Below are positions 35,221 to 44,734 of a DNA stretch of 64,000 nucleotides, piece by piece. The notes beneath the pieces are model-generated. The model did not search any database and was not told the DNA's origin. It saw nothing but the letters and a program-made list of their open reading frames with translations. Location of the stretch: the NCBI GenBank assembly GCA_002503285.1, contig DARI01000004.1, forward strand, positions 1 to 64,000. Direction: 5' to 3'. The position numbers and the translations under genes were made by a program. The first letter of the stretch is position 1. The number at the start of each line of letters is the position of its first letter. The stretch is from Euryarchaeota archaeon UBA557. Its GTDB lineage: Archaea; Thermoplasmatota; Poseidoniia; Poseidoniales; Thalassarchaeaceae.

Positions 35221-36567
35221 ATGGCGTCAATACCATTTTCCATTGAGGAATACATAAATCGACAATCTAGGTTTCACTCTAAACTTCCTGAGAATAGCAT
35301 GGTAATTATACCTACAAATTCAAATTGCATAAGATCTAATGACACTAATTATCCCTTCAGAGGAAATTCCTACATGTTATATCTTTGCGGATGGTATGAT
35401 CCAGATGCTGTTTTTGTTTCTCATAATATTGATGGTCACTGGACAACCTCGTTATTTGTACAGCCCAGTGATACCAAGGCAGAAATATGGGAAGGTAGGA
35501 GAGTTGGCGTAGAAAATGCTAGCATCAATTGGCCTGTTGATGAAGCGTATTCAATAACCGAAATTGACCATATAATACTAAAAAATTTAGAAAATATTAA
35601 CAATGTATTTATTATACAAGGTCTAAATAAACAATTAGATGATATAGTTTTTGAATCACTTACTAATAAATCAAGATCCAGAAATAAAACTGGAAAAGGT
35701 CCTAGGAGTGTTAGTGATCCATCTTATTTGTTAGATGAAATGAGATTAATTAAATCTAAAGAAGAAATAAATAAGATGCAAATCTCATGTAATTTAGCTT
35801 CTAAAGCTCACATAAAAGCAATCACATCCTCCAAGCCGGGAATTGGTGAATGGGAAATTCAATCAATAATTGAGGGACATTTTATATCTAATCTTAGTGA
35901 AATTAGTTATTCATCTATAGTGGGAGGTGGGTCAAACGCTACAGTCTTACATTATGGAGATAATAACTGTGTAATTAATGATGGGGATTTAGTACTTGTT
36001 GATGCAGGATGCGAAATAGATGGGTACGCCTCTGACATTACAAGGACATGGCCAATAAATGGAAAGTTTACAAAAGAACAGATTGAGGTATATGAAATTG
36101 TTCTTGAAGCGGAAATTGCAGGAATTAATGCATGCGTGGTTGGAAATCCTTGGCTATCATCGCACCATGCATCTTCAAAAGTTATCGCTGAAGGATTAAT
36201 TAAACTGGGAATATTGAATTGTAGTTTAGAAGAAGCACTTGGACAAGATTATGACGGTCCTTATCGTAATTTCTTCATGCATGGGACCAGCCACTCACTG
36301 GGACTTGATGTTCATGATGTAGGAGTTACATCCCCCAATGGAGAAAAAGAGGGTAGAATACTAGAGGATGGAATGATTTTAACAGTCGAACCGGGACTAT
36401 ATTTTGCTGATTGGCGTACGGATATTTCTATTCCAAGTAAATATGCAGGGATAGGCATAAGAATTGAAGATGATATTTTAATTACTAAAGATGGCCCCGT
36501 AATTTTGACATCATCTTGTCCTAAAAGTATTATAGAAATTGAATCATTGATGAATACAAGAGGTTGA
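35221..36567 (+). CDS. pepP: Xaa-Pro aminopeptidase (M24B)
   Basis: The 448-residue protein has the N-terminal AMP_N domain (about residues 5-165, with YLCGWYDPDAVF) and a C-terminal pita-bread domain. The two-metal site is intact: Asp and Asp in VDAGCEIDGYASDITRTWP, His in FMHGTSHSLGLDVHDVG, Glu in TVEPGLYF and Glu in GIRIEDDILI. It should remove N-terminal residues before proline. I prefer ATG 35221 to the GTG at 35212. It is followed by mqnC after four bases, which may reflect co-transcription. Confidence 0.93.
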   Translation: MASIPFSIEEYINRQSRFHSKLPENSMVIIPTNSNCIRSNDTNYPFRGNSYMLYLCGWYDPDAVFVSHNIDGHWTTSLFVQPSDTKAEIWEGRRVGVENASINWPVDEAYSITEIDHIILKNLENINNVFIIQGLNKQLDDIVFESLTNKSRSRNKTGKGPRSVSDPSYLLDEMRLIKSKEEINKMQISCNLASKAHIKAITSSKPGIGEWEIQSIIEGHFISNLSEISYSSIVGGGSNATVLHYGDNNCVINDGDLVLVDAGCEIDGYASDITRTWPINGKFTKEQIEVYEIVLEAEIAGINACVVGNPWLSSHHASSKVIAEGLIKLGILNCSLEEALGQDYDGPYRNFFMHGTSHSLGLDVHDVGVTSPNGEKEGRILEDGMILTVEPGLYFADWRTDISIPSKYAGIGIRIEDDILITKDGPVILTSSCPKSIIEIESLMNTRG

Positions 36568-36571
36568 TCGT

Positions 36572-37738
36572 ATGACTAAATGGAGAGATATTCTTAATTC
36601 CCAACTTGCAGTAAATCCTCCTAGGCTATCTGTTGAGGATGCTGAAGAATTATATGATTATGCTGATTTAAATGAACTAATGAGTACCGCTTTAATGAGA
36701 AGGCACTCAATTGTTCCAGGTGACGAAATAACATATTTAGTTGATAGAAATATCAATTATACTAATATTTGTACTATAAATTGTCATTTTTGTTCTTTTT
36801 TTAGGCCACCCGGACACAAAGAAACATACACTCAAACAATAGATGAAATTAGTAATAGGATATCAGAATTAGAACTAGTCGGAGGTTCTAGGATATTGAT
36901 GCAAGGAGGAGTAAATCCAGATTTAAAATTGGAATATTATCTTGATTTAATTTCTGAATTAAGAATTCGCCACCCTGATATAGATTTAGATTGTTTTTCT
37001 CCTATTGAAATTGAAGGAATTGCTGAAGTTTGTAATATTTCTACTTTGGAGGTATTAAGCAAACTAAAATCTGCCGGCCTTCATGGATTACCTGGAGGGG
37101 GGGCAGAGATGTTGGTTGACGATGTCAGATTAGACGTTTCTCCAAAAAAAGGTGGCTCTTCAAATTGGTTAAAAGTTATGAAGGAAGCCCAATCATTAAA
37201 TTTAATAACATCTGCAACTAATGTAATAGGTTTTGGTGAAACTAATAGACATAGAATTTTACATATGGATGTAATTAGGAAATTACAAGATGAAACTATG
37301 AAACAAAAATTAAATGGCTTCACTTCTTTTATTTCGTGGCCAGTACAATTAGAAAATAATGTATTTGGAAAAAAATCTATAAGAAAAAATATTAAAAATG
37401 TGGGTTCAGGACCTAACGATTATTTGAGACATATAGCTGTATCTAGGTTATTTTTTGACAATATAATGCATATTCAAGCATCATGGCCTACGATGGGCTT
37501 AGGTATAGCGCAGATGGCATTCTTTGCAGGCGCAGATGATGCAGGATCAACTATGATGGAAGAGAATGTAGTTTCTGCATCTGGCACAACAAAGACAGAA
37601 GCTAATGAAGGTGAATTACAACAAATAATAATTAGAGCAGGGTTTAAACCAATAAAACGGGACTCAAAATATAATTTATTACCGACTAAAATTTTACAAT
37701 CTAGAGAGATATATTCTAAAATTCCATCACGAATTTAA
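36572..37738 (+). CDS. mqnC: Radical SAM dehypoxanthine futalosine cyclase MqnC
   Basis: MqnC makes the cyclic intermediate of the futalosine menaquinone pathway. The radical SAM cluster ligands are Cys67, Cys71 and Cys74 (CTINCHFC). Family-specific motifs are MQGGVNPDLKLEYY, LPGGGAEMLVDDVR, a TSFISWPVQLE segment and MEENVVSASG. The F420 enzyme CofH shares this fold but normally ends in MEESI, so MqnC is the better match. The flavin-reductase-like GGR gene nearby is compatible with quinone metabolism. No other mqn genes lie in the window. Confidence 0.88.
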   Translation: MTKWRDILNSQLAVNPPRLSVEDAEELYDYADLNELMSTALMRRHSIVPGDEITYLVDRNINYTNICTINCHFCSFFRPPGHKETYTQTIDEISNRISELELVGGSRILMQGGVNPDLKLEYYLDLISELRIRHPDIDLDCFSPIEIEGIAEVCNISTLEVLSKLKSAGLHGLPGGGAEMLVDDVRLDVSPKKGGSSNWLKVMKEAQSLNLITSATNVIGFGETNRHRILHMDVIRKLQDETMKQKLNGFTSFISWPVQLENNVFGKKSIRKNIKNVGSGPNDYLRHIAVSRLFFDNIMHIQASWPTMGLGIAQMAFFAGADDAGSTMMEENVVSASGTTKTEANEGELQQIIIRAGFKPIKRDSKYNLLPTKILQSREIYSKIPSRI

Positions 37739-38826
37739 TAATCAGCAACTTCAATTCGCCCACTTCTTACTGGCATAATTGGAATCATTAAGTTTGATTT
37801 GTTCGTAGACATAGTTACAGGACGAATCCATTTTAAATTTGTTCCATCTGTTCTTGTTGCATCTATAACTAATTCCCAATGAATAGTTATCAAAGAGGAA
37901 TATATTGATCCTGGCCAAAAATAATCTGGGCCATTAAGAGTAATTTCATTTCCAATTTTAATAGTTTTAACCCAGTTTCCTGAATCCAATACTCGTAAGG
38001 AATCTAACATCAAAACTCTACCACGATTGAGAGTCATAGGCATCGCTTCTCCTACTCCGGTGCCTAAATCATCGCCTGTTGATATTCTCTTTTCAGGTAA
38101 CTTGGTAGACATTCCTGGAGAAGGTTGTTGATTTTCATTCATTTTTAAGGCTTTAAGAATGTTCTTTCTTTCAGGTACTGCCATGCCAACTTGTAATCTT
38201 GCACCATTAATATGAACGTCCTTAGGCATCGATATAATCTTAATTACAATTTGATTTTCATTATTATTTATATTAATATCTGGTGGCATAATGGGATTAT
38301 TGACATAATTATTTTGCTTTTTTATGTCCCTCATATTTGCAACCATCCTAATAATTATTGGCAAAAGAAAAATTGGAAATGAAAACAATAATAATTTTGG
38401 ATAATCCAATGGCCCTAATCTGTAAGATCCCGCAAAAGATTGTGAAATAATATCAAATTCTAACAGTACTGGTTCTGTGGCATGAACAAGTATTGATAAT
38501 ATTAATAGTATTACAGTAGGTGTAATTGTTTTTCTAGATATTAGGTGCAGAGGATCAGGACTGATGTACCAACCATTTCTAGTTTTCATTAAGAATGGTA
38601 AAGTTTCGGTAGTAATTTTATCTTCAATAATTGTAATATTTGAATCATCAAAATCTTCATCACATTTTATAAATTCTGCAAACCAACTCCTATCATTTCC
38701 TATCTTAAATTCAGTTTCAATTAAAGTTTCTGAATTAATCATTACTTCAGCTATCGGAACATGAACCGGATTCATATGAGAATACTCAAAAGGAGGATAT
38801 CGTATCCTTTGGATATATTTATTCAT
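37735..38826 (-). CDS. Two-helix membrane protein of unknown function
   Basis: The 363-residue protein has a soluble N-terminus (about 95 residues), two hydrophobic segments (about residues 100-115 and 145-162), a Pro/Asn-rich linker and a C-terminal soluble domain of about 150 residues with predicted strands. No family is recognised. It overlaps mqnC by four bases on the opposite strand and is separated from the GGR gene by one base on the same strand, so it is likely transcribed with topA and the reductase. The function is open. Confidence 0.7.
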   Translation of the reverse strand: MNKYIQRIRYPPFEYSHMNPVHVPIAEVMINSETLIETEFKIGNDRSWFAEFIKCDEDFDDSNITIIEDKITTETLPFLMKTRNGWYISPDPLHLISRKTITPTVILLILSILVHATEPVLLEFDIISQSFAGSYRLGPLDYPKLLLFSFPIFLLPIIIRMVANMRDIKKQNNYVNNPIMPPDININNNENQIVIKIISMPKDVHINGARLQVGMAVPERKNILKALKMNENQQPSPGMSTKLPEKRISTGDDLGTGVGEAMPMTLNRGRVLMLDSLRVLDSGNWVKTIKIGNEITLNGPDYFWPGSIYSSLITIHWELVIDATRTDGTNLKWIRPVTMSTNKSNLMIPIMPVRSGRIEVADY

Positions 38827-38827
38827 A

Positions 38828-40033
38828 TTAACTCCATAATATGGCTAAAGCCGCTTTACCGGCATATTTACGAAATTCGGGTATATCTTTTAACATTCTG
38901 ACACCAAGAGGAATTGGATTTTCAATATCTCCTAATTCATTAATTAATTTAATTACTTCAGGGCGGGCCCATATTGCAAATATTTCATTTAATTCATTAT
39001 CATCAACTTCAGTAACAAAGGCATCTCTAAGCGCTTTCTTTCTTCTATGATTTTTACGCATCCCATTCATCTCTTGTGATAATAATTTCATTCTTTTTTT
39101 TGTAAAATCATTATCTTTTACAAGATTATTTATCATTGGTAACAATAAATCTACTTGTTTGAATCCTGGTCCAATTCCTCCGCCAGTTGTTGGTTTGCAT
39201 ATTCCAGCAGCATCTCCGAATAATATAATACGTTCCTTAGTAAGATTTTTTAATATTCCACTTGGAACAGGTCCGCAGAATCTTCCAACCTCTTTACAAT
39301 TAGTAAATTTATTCTTCCATGGAGACTCAAACATTAATTGATTTAAATAATCTTCACAAGACTTCTCACCAAGTAAATTAGGCTTACTCCATATCCCAAT
39401 TCTTGTAGTCTCGCCTGATGGAATAGCCCACGAAAAAAAACCTGGTGCAACATTTTCACCTGTAAATAGGTCTAATTTTCCATCTTCTGTATCGTATCCT
39501 GTAACTTCAATCTGTAATCCAACCATCATCTCTTTAGGTCTTCCCATCTTAAAGTTTCTACGAACCCATGAATGTGCTCCATCAGCTCCACATAATAATT
39601 TAGTTCTAACAATTCTTTCTCTTCCGTCAGAATCTATAACCATTTCAACATAATCATCATTAATCACCGCGCTTTTAGGTTGGCTTGAAAGCCAAATATC
39701 AGTCCCGTTAGCGACGGAATCTAACACAACTCTTTCATCAAAAATCTTTCTACATACGGACCATGTCCTAGTAATATCTGGGTTTCCGATTTCTATTTTG
39801 ATCCCAGATGGACTATACATTCTTGCACCCCATATTCTAGTAAGTGCAGTATCATATAATCCAACTTTAGCCATTGCACCTGGATTGACCAACCCTGCAC
39901 ATTGGAATGGTCTTCCTATTTCTTTATGTTCCTCGATTAGTAGGACACGATGATTAGATTGTGATAATTTTCCAGACAGGTATCCACCTATTGGTCCGGC
40001 TCCAACTACTACAATATCATATTCGTGTATCAT
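38828..40033 (-). CDS. Geranylgeranyl reductase-family FAD oxidoreductase
   Basis: The flavoprotein starts with the FAD-binding VVVGAGPIGGYLSGKL, followed by EEHKEIGRPFQCAGLV and the later GDAAGICKPTTGGGIG segment, all hallmarks of the geranylgeranyl reductase family. In archaea such enzymes saturate the isoprenoid chains of lipids (digeranylgeranylglycerophospholipid reductase); other members reduce quinone side chains. At about 400 residues it is a normal length. ATG 40033 is preferred to the GTG at 40042, which overlaps the topA stop. The specific substrate is not determined. Confidence 0.9.
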   Translation of the reverse strand: MIHEYDIVVVGAGPIGGYLSGKLSQSNHRVLLIEEHKEIGRPFQCAGLVNPGAMAKVGLYDTALTRIWGARMYSPSGIKIEIGNPDITRTWSVCRKIFDERVVLDSVANGTDIWLSSQPKSAVINDDYVEMVIDSDGRERIVRTKLLCGADGAHSWVRRNFKMGRPKEMMVGLQIEVTGYDTEDGKLDLFTGENVAPGFFSWAIPSGETTRIGIWSKPNLLGEKSCEDYLNQLMFESPWKNKFTNCKEVGRFCGPVPSGILKNLTKERIILFGDAAGICKPTTGGGIGPGFKQVDLLLPMINNLVKDNDFTKKRMKLLSQEMNGMRKNHRRKKALRDAFVTEVDDNELNEIFAIWARPEVIKLINELGDIENPIPLGVRMLKDIPEFRKYAGKAALAILWS

Positions 40034-40041
40034 AACATTCA

Positions 40042-42294
40042 CTATTTCTTTTTCATTTTCTTCATCTTACCAATTAACTCACTAGCATCGCGTTTGTTAA
40101 TTTCTTCTATTGTCGTTGTTTTAACTATAGCCATAGCATCCTCTACTTTTATTCCTAACCTTTCAACCATGGTCTTTATTGCCTTAACTTGAGGTTCTGT
40201 TGCTAAATTATCGCCATCTTTCTCTATTAATTTACCTATAATTATACTTGCTGATCCCTCTCTTCCTCCAGTTAGCTGATCTACGCTATCAATACTATTG
40301 GATTTCAAGATATCATCTAAATCTAAATTTAATTTATCAGTTAATTTAACTATTAAACCAATTTGTTTATCACTTGCAGGAAATGTAGCTCCACTTTCTA
40401 TTACTTCATCTAATATTGCTCGCATTTCATCTCCTGTCAATTCTTCAATTTTTTTCCCTGATAGAATTTTTTTCTGATCAGTATTATTTTTACCCATTAA
40501 TAAATTGTTTAACAATATTATTTGTTTTTTAGATGGAACGCTCCTCTTCCATATTTTTGCAGAACTATTAATTTCTTGAAAATTGCCTACAAAATTGTGC
40601 CAAACAGTAGGTGCAGATTTAGAACTATTTTCTATTGCATCTAAATTCATTTCCATTTTTGCAGTAAATTCCTTATCAAACAAACCTTCATGATTTTCTT
40701 GATTATTATAAAATGGTACAACTTCCAGCCACATTATCCTACCGGATTCAGTTGGTTTTAATGACCCGTTGTTATTTTCTACATACTTTCTCTTATTCAG
40801 AGTTTGAATGGTTGTAACGTAAGTTGAAGGTCTACCAATCCCAGCTTTTTTCATTTCTTGTACTATCGAACTTTCTGAATATCTTCTAGGTGGTTTAGTT
40901 TCATCTATCACTAAATCAGGATTATTATCTATCTTGTCTAAGGGCCATTTTGCACCATGCTCTAGATCGTATTTTGGTGGATTAATCTTTACATTATTAT
41001 GATATTCAGTATACACTTCCTCCCAACCAGAATGAATTCTCCAGGATGCCATACCTGTAATCATTTTTTCAAAATTATTAGTTTTGGCTTTAATAGAGCG
41101 GGTTTCACGTATTGATTCAGACATTTGCGAAGCAGCAAATCTTGCCCAAATTAACCTATAAAGAGCTTGTGAGTCTTCATTACCACTTTTAAGTTTTATA
41201 ATTTCAGGTCTTGTTGGTCTGATGGCTTCGTGTGCATCCTGAACATTTTTTGATCCATTTTTTGCGTCTGAACCTAACATTCCAGGCCCCAAATATTCTT
41301 TACCATATTTATCTGAAATATATTTTTGTACTGTATCTCTAGCTTCTTTATTAGTTCTAGTAGAATCTGTTCTAATATATGTTACATGCCCAGAATTATA
41401 AAGTGCGCCTGCAACATTACTAGTTCTTGATACTGACCATCCCAAATTTGAACTCGCCGTTTGCAATAGTGTATCGGTAGTAAAAGGTGGTTTAGGTTTT
41501 CTAGAATTTTTTCCTGATTTTATTGTAATAATCTCAATTGAATTATTTACTTCTAGATTCTTTATAGCGCTTTTAGCTAATTCGAGATTGTAAGTTCTAT
41601 CTGGATGATGTTTACCTGAGTCATCTGACCATGCTTGTTCGTCATCCTTTTCGTGAAACCTTACTTTAAAATTAATTTCTCCAGAATAGAAATTTACACT
41701 TTGAAATTTAATTGGTATATGCTGTTCTCGTTCTAATTCTTTTTCAACAATAAATCCTAGCGTGGGCGTTTGCACCCTTCCCATTGATGCCAATCGCCAA
41801 GATCGAGAAAATCTTGAACATTCAAAACCTACTAACCTATCCATAAATCTTCTAACCTTCGCAGAATCTACTAGGGAGTAATCTATTTCTCTTGCATCTG
41901 AAAGAGATTTTATAACTGAATCTTTTGTAATTTCGTTGAATGTAACCCTTTTTTGATTTGAAAAACCTTTTTTTGTAAAAATTTCACTAAGTCTCCAAGC
42001 AATGAACTCACCCTCTCTATCTGGGTCAGTAGCAATATATATCTCATCAACATTTGATGATTTAGCATGTTTAATCATTTCTGTTATTTTCTTTTTCGCT
42101 CCAATGGTCCAACTCCATGGTGGTTCAGGTAAGGTATCTAAATCAGATTCCCACATTGGTTTACTAGAGTCTTTACTACCTTTACCTGGTAAATCTTCAA
42201 CATGCCCTCCGCATGCTTGAACAATCCATTCTTTCCCTAGGTATTTTTTTACAGTATTTGCTTTAGCTCCTGATTCTAAAATCATCAACTTCAA
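40042..42294 (-). CDS. topA: DNA topoisomerase I (type IA)
   Basis: The 750-residue enzyme relaxes negative supercoils. The TOPRIM domain is seen in MILESGAKANTVKKYLG and ATDPDREGEFIAWRL (acidic metal residues), and the catalytic tyrosine is Tyr306 in VTYIRTDSTR. The C-terminal zinc fingers usual in bacterial TopA are missing; instead there is a helical C-terminal region of about 150 residues ending in KKMKKK. The start codon is TTG at 42294, matching the family N-terminus; ATG 42285 would lose three residues. No gyrase genes are in the window. Confidence 0.95.
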   Translation of the reverse strand: MKLMILESGAKANTVKKYLGKEWIVQACGGHVEDLPGKGSKDSSKPMWESDLDTLPEPPWSWTIGAKKKITEMIKHAKSSNVDEIYIATDPDREGEFIAWRLSEIFTKKGFSNQKRVTFNEITKDSVIKSLSDAREIDYSLVDSAKVRRFMDRLVGFECSRFSRSWRLASMGRVQTPTLGFIVEKELEREQHIPIKFQSVNFYSGEINFKVRFHEKDDEQAWSDDSGKHHPDRTYNLELAKSAIKNLEVNNSIEIITIKSGKNSRKPKPPFTTDTLLQTASSNLGWSVSRTSNVAGALYNSGHVTYIRTDSTRTNKEARDTVQKYISDKYGKEYLGPGMLGSDAKNGSKNVQDAHEAIRPTRPEIIKLKSGNEDSQALYRLIWARFAASQMSESIRETRSIKAKTNNFEKMITGMASWRIHSGWEEVYTEYHNNVKINPPKYDLEHGAKWPLDKIDNNPDLVIDETKPPRRYSESSIVQEMKKAGIGRPSTYVTTIQTLNKRKYVENNNGSLKPTESGRIMWLEVVPFYNNQENHEGLFDKEFTAKMEMNLDAIENSSKSAPTVWHNFVGNFQEINSSAKIWKRSVPSKKQIILLNNLLMGKNNTDQKKILSGKKIEELTGDEMRAILDEVIESGATFPASDKQIGLIVKLTDKLNLDLDDILKSNSIDSVDQLTGGREGSASIIIGKLIEKDGDNLATEPQVKAIKTMVERLGIKVEDAMAIVKTTTIEEINKRDASELIGKMKKMKKK

Positions 42295-42394
42295 ATTACT
42301 TCACAACCGAGACAAAGACAGTCTACGATTCTTTCGAATTAAATGCTATGTATAAATGTGAGTTAATTTTTTTTTTTAATTCATCATTTTCTTA

Positions 42395-42829
42395 TTATTG
42401 CCTAGATAAAAATCTATTTTGCTGTTCATTCCATGTTTCCTCAGATCCAGGTCCACCGCAGCCAATACAACCAGGATATCCTGCGTCTACTAATTTAATA
42501 ATTCGCATTTCAAAATCAATCCAAAATAGTTTGGGTGAATTTTGTATCCAAATAATTTCTAATTCCCCTGGTTCTTGTTTACTAATTATTCCTATTGTTT
42601 GTTCATTATTTTCTATTATGATTTCATTTGAATTCGTTGATTTAGTTTTAGTTACGTTTAACAATACTGTTGGCGCTAAATCTGAAATTTTATTATTTAA
42701 ATCTTGAATATTAACTTCCAACTTATCATCAATTATGAAATTCAATTTTTCTGATTTTAAGACTCTCCTACATATTTCCCACAGTGCTAAATCATAGGCT
42801 ATCGACTTCATTGTTATACTATGATACAC
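42395..42829 (-). CDS. Hypothetical protein with C-terminal CxxC
   Basis: A 144-residue protein with no signal peptide or membrane segment. The N-terminus is helical (AYDLALWEICRRVL), the middle alternates strands and helices, and the end carries a PGCIGCGGPG motif that could bind metal or be redox-active. An internal ATG six codons after the first (42811) is an alternative start. No homology is recognised. It is encoded upstream of topA on the same strand. Confidence 0.6.
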   Translation of the reverse strand: MYHSITMKSIAYDLALWEICRRVLKSEKLNFIIDDKLEVNIQDLNNKISDLAPTVLLNVTKTKSTNSNEIIIENNEQTIGIISKQEPGELEIIWIQNSPKLFWIDFEMRIIKLVDAGYPGCIGCGGPGSEETWNEQQNRFLSRQ

Positions 42830-42863
42830 AACTATTGAAGAATATTACCGTCTCCGTCAATAT

Positions 42864-43967
42864 ATGGGTTTGCCTTATCGTAGTTTTGTTAGGCCAATTC
42901 TGAAGGTAATGGATTCTGAAAAAGCCCATAAGAATAGTATCAATATATTATCAAAATTCGATGATAGTACAACTGGACAACTACTATTAAATTCTATATA
43001 TGGTGCACCTGATGAACCAATTACTGTTTTGAATAACCTATTTAGGCACCCACTTGGATTAGCAGCAGGTTTTGATAAAGGGGCAGATGTTTTGTCTTCT
43101 TGGCCTTCACTAGGATTTTCTTGGGGTGAATATGGAGGAGTAACTAGATTTCCTCAAGATGGTAATCCTAAACCTAGAATGTTTAGAGCAGAAAAAGAAA
43201 ATGCCTTAATCAATAGAATGGGGCTAAATAATCCAGGTGCAATTAATATAAAAGATAAATTAAATCAACGTAAATCCACAGGTAATTGGCCTAGCATTCC
43301 TATCGCTGCAAACATCGGACGTTCTAGTAAAATTTCTAATGACGATGCACCTCAAGATTACTCTGATACGTTGGAAATATTATGGGATTATGCTGATATT
43401 TTTGTATTGAATGTATCTTCTCCTAACACCCCTAATCTTAGGGAACTTCAAAATCACTCATATCTAGATTTGATCTTATCTGAATGTATGAAAATTAGAG
43501 ATAACTCAATAGTATACAAACCAATATTATTGAAACTATCTCCTGATAGGGATGATGATCAAATTATTGATTCGGTAGATACAGCAATTAGACATAACAT
43601 TGATGGATTTATTGCCACTAATACTACGATAAAGAAACCAGTCCCGATGAATACTAAATCACGGAAGGTATTGTCTCAAGAAGGTGGATTATCTGGTAGG
43701 CCTTTACACAACAGATCTTTAGAAGTTATTAGACTAATACATGGACATACAAATGGTAATTATCCAATAATAGGTGTTGGAGGTATAGAATCGCCTAATA
43801 CAGCTTGGTCTGCTATAACTTCAGGGGCTTCATTATTGCAATTATATTCATCTCTGGTATTTCAAGGTCCTTCTGTAGTTTCAAATATTGTTAAAGGGAT
43901 AAAAAAGAGACGCATTGATGAAGGATTTGAAAATATTTCCGAAGCCGTTGGATATAAGTTATTATAA
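42864..43967 (+). CDS. pyrD: Dihydroorotate dehydrogenase, class 2 (quinone-dependent)
   Basis: PyrD oxidises dihydroorotate to orotate in pyrimidine synthesis and passes electrons to quinones at the membrane. Class 2 is indicated by the 367-residue length with an N-terminal helical extension (RSFVRPILKVMDSEKAHKNS), the LGLAAGFDKGAD motif and the catalytic base Ser186 in NVSSPNTPNLR (class 1 uses Cys). Class 2 enzymes are more typical of bacteria than of archaea. With MqnC in the same window this supports a menaquinone-based electron chain. It is followed by a CcmE-like gene. Confidence 0.95.
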   Translation: MGLPYRSFVRPILKVMDSEKAHKNSINILSKFDDSTTGQLLLNSIYGAPDEPITVLNNLFRHPLGLAAGFDKGADVLSSWPSLGFSWGEYGGVTRFPQDGNPKPRMFRAEKENALINRMGLNNPGAINIKDKLNQRKSTGNWPSIPIAANIGRSSKISNDDAPQDYSDTLEILWDYADIFVLNVSSPNTPNLRELQNHSYLDLILSECMKIRDNSIVYKPILLKLSPDRDDDQIIDSVDTAIRHNIDGFIATNTTIKKPVPMNTKSRKVLSQEGGLSGRPLHNRSLEVIRLIHGHTNGNYPIIGVGGIESPNTAWSAITSGASLLQLYSSLVFQGPSVVSNIVKGIKKRRIDEGFENISEAVGYKLL

Positions 43968-43992
43968 TTTTTAAAAATAATGAGGAAAATAA

Positions 43993-44385
43993 ATGGTTAC
44001 AAATAAATTTACTAAATTATTGATAATTGGTGTCTCAATGTTTTCGATATTATTTTTAATGCTTTTGTCAGTAGATCCAGATATACAATATTCTGTTGAT
44101 GATATCATGAAAGATCCGGATGAATATGACAATTTAGATATTTTTGTCAGAGGTGAAGTTGTTAATTCAAGTTTATCATTGAGTGAAAATTTTTTTAATA
44201 TATCGGGAATAACGTATGTAATCCCAGTTGATTATTCAGGAGCTTCACTACCTGAAGGATTCCATGAAGGATTAACGATAGCTATCAAGGGTAAATTTGT
44301 AAAAGTAGATGATGAATGGACTTTATTTGCTACAGAAGTTATAACTGGATGCCCTTCAAAATATGAAACTGTTGATAATTCTTGA
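43993..44385 (+). CDS. ccmE: CcmE-like cytochrome c haem chaperone (CxxxY type)
   Basis: The 130-residue protein has an N-terminal signal anchor (residues 8-28) and an OB-fold matching CcmE (PDEYDNLDIFVRGEVV, then PVDYSGASLPEGFHEGLTIAIKGKF). The haem-attachment end reads TGCPSKYE with Cys120 and Tyr124, so it has the CxxxY form known from some archaea and deltaproteobacteria instead of the usual HxxxY. CcmE carries haem to the cytochrome c assembly machinery on the outer side of the membrane. No other ccm gene lies nearby in the window. Confidence 0.88.
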   Translation: MVTNKFTKLLIIGVSMFSILFLMLLSVDPDIQYSVDDIMKDPDEYDNLDIFVRGEVVNSSLSLSENFFNISGITYVIPVDYSGASLPEGFHEGLTIAIKGKFVKVDDEWTLFATEVITGCPSKYETVDNS

Positions 44386-44419
44386 GATGGATTAATTGAT
44401 ACGTTATGGGATGATGCGA

Positions 44420-44734
44420 AGTACGGGCTAGGGGGAGCGTTGACGTGTTCTATAATTCACAAATCGTTGATAATGGTGACCTGAAGTTCGAGGGCGGCGT
44501 AGACGAACCACTGATGACTCATCGGTTAACGACGATGCTTCGCCCCCAAGAGATCCATGTTAGTGGAAATTTCTTCCGAAGGGAAGTTATTACCACTTTA
44601 CACTTGGGAAACAGGTCAGGCGCGGAAGCGAGCAGCCCTACTGAGAATAATGGATGCCTTGGGATAGCGGAGCGGAGGAGATTGATGGTATATCATCTAT
44701 GGTAACGTACGTCCACCGAGAACATGCCCACACT
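44420..44734 (+). ncRNA. ffs: SRP RNA (7S RNA)
   Basis: The conserved helix 8 is present: AGGTCAGGCGC-GGAA-GCGAGCAGCC around 44613-44636, with the GGAA tetraloop at 44624-44627 closed by a C-G pair, the SRP54-binding signature. The ends pair as helix 1 (AGTACGGGC at 44420-44428 with GCCCACACT at 44726-44734, two mismatches). A length of about 315 bases is typical of archaeal SRP RNA. The region's GC content stands out from the AT-rich flanks. Exact ends are estimated. The RNA directs ribosomes making membrane proteins to the translocon. Confidence 0.9.

Noticed and set aside
44445..44705. An 86-codon open frame
   Set aside because: It lies wholly within the SRP RNA and its translation has no recognisable features; the GC-rich RNA explains the open frame.
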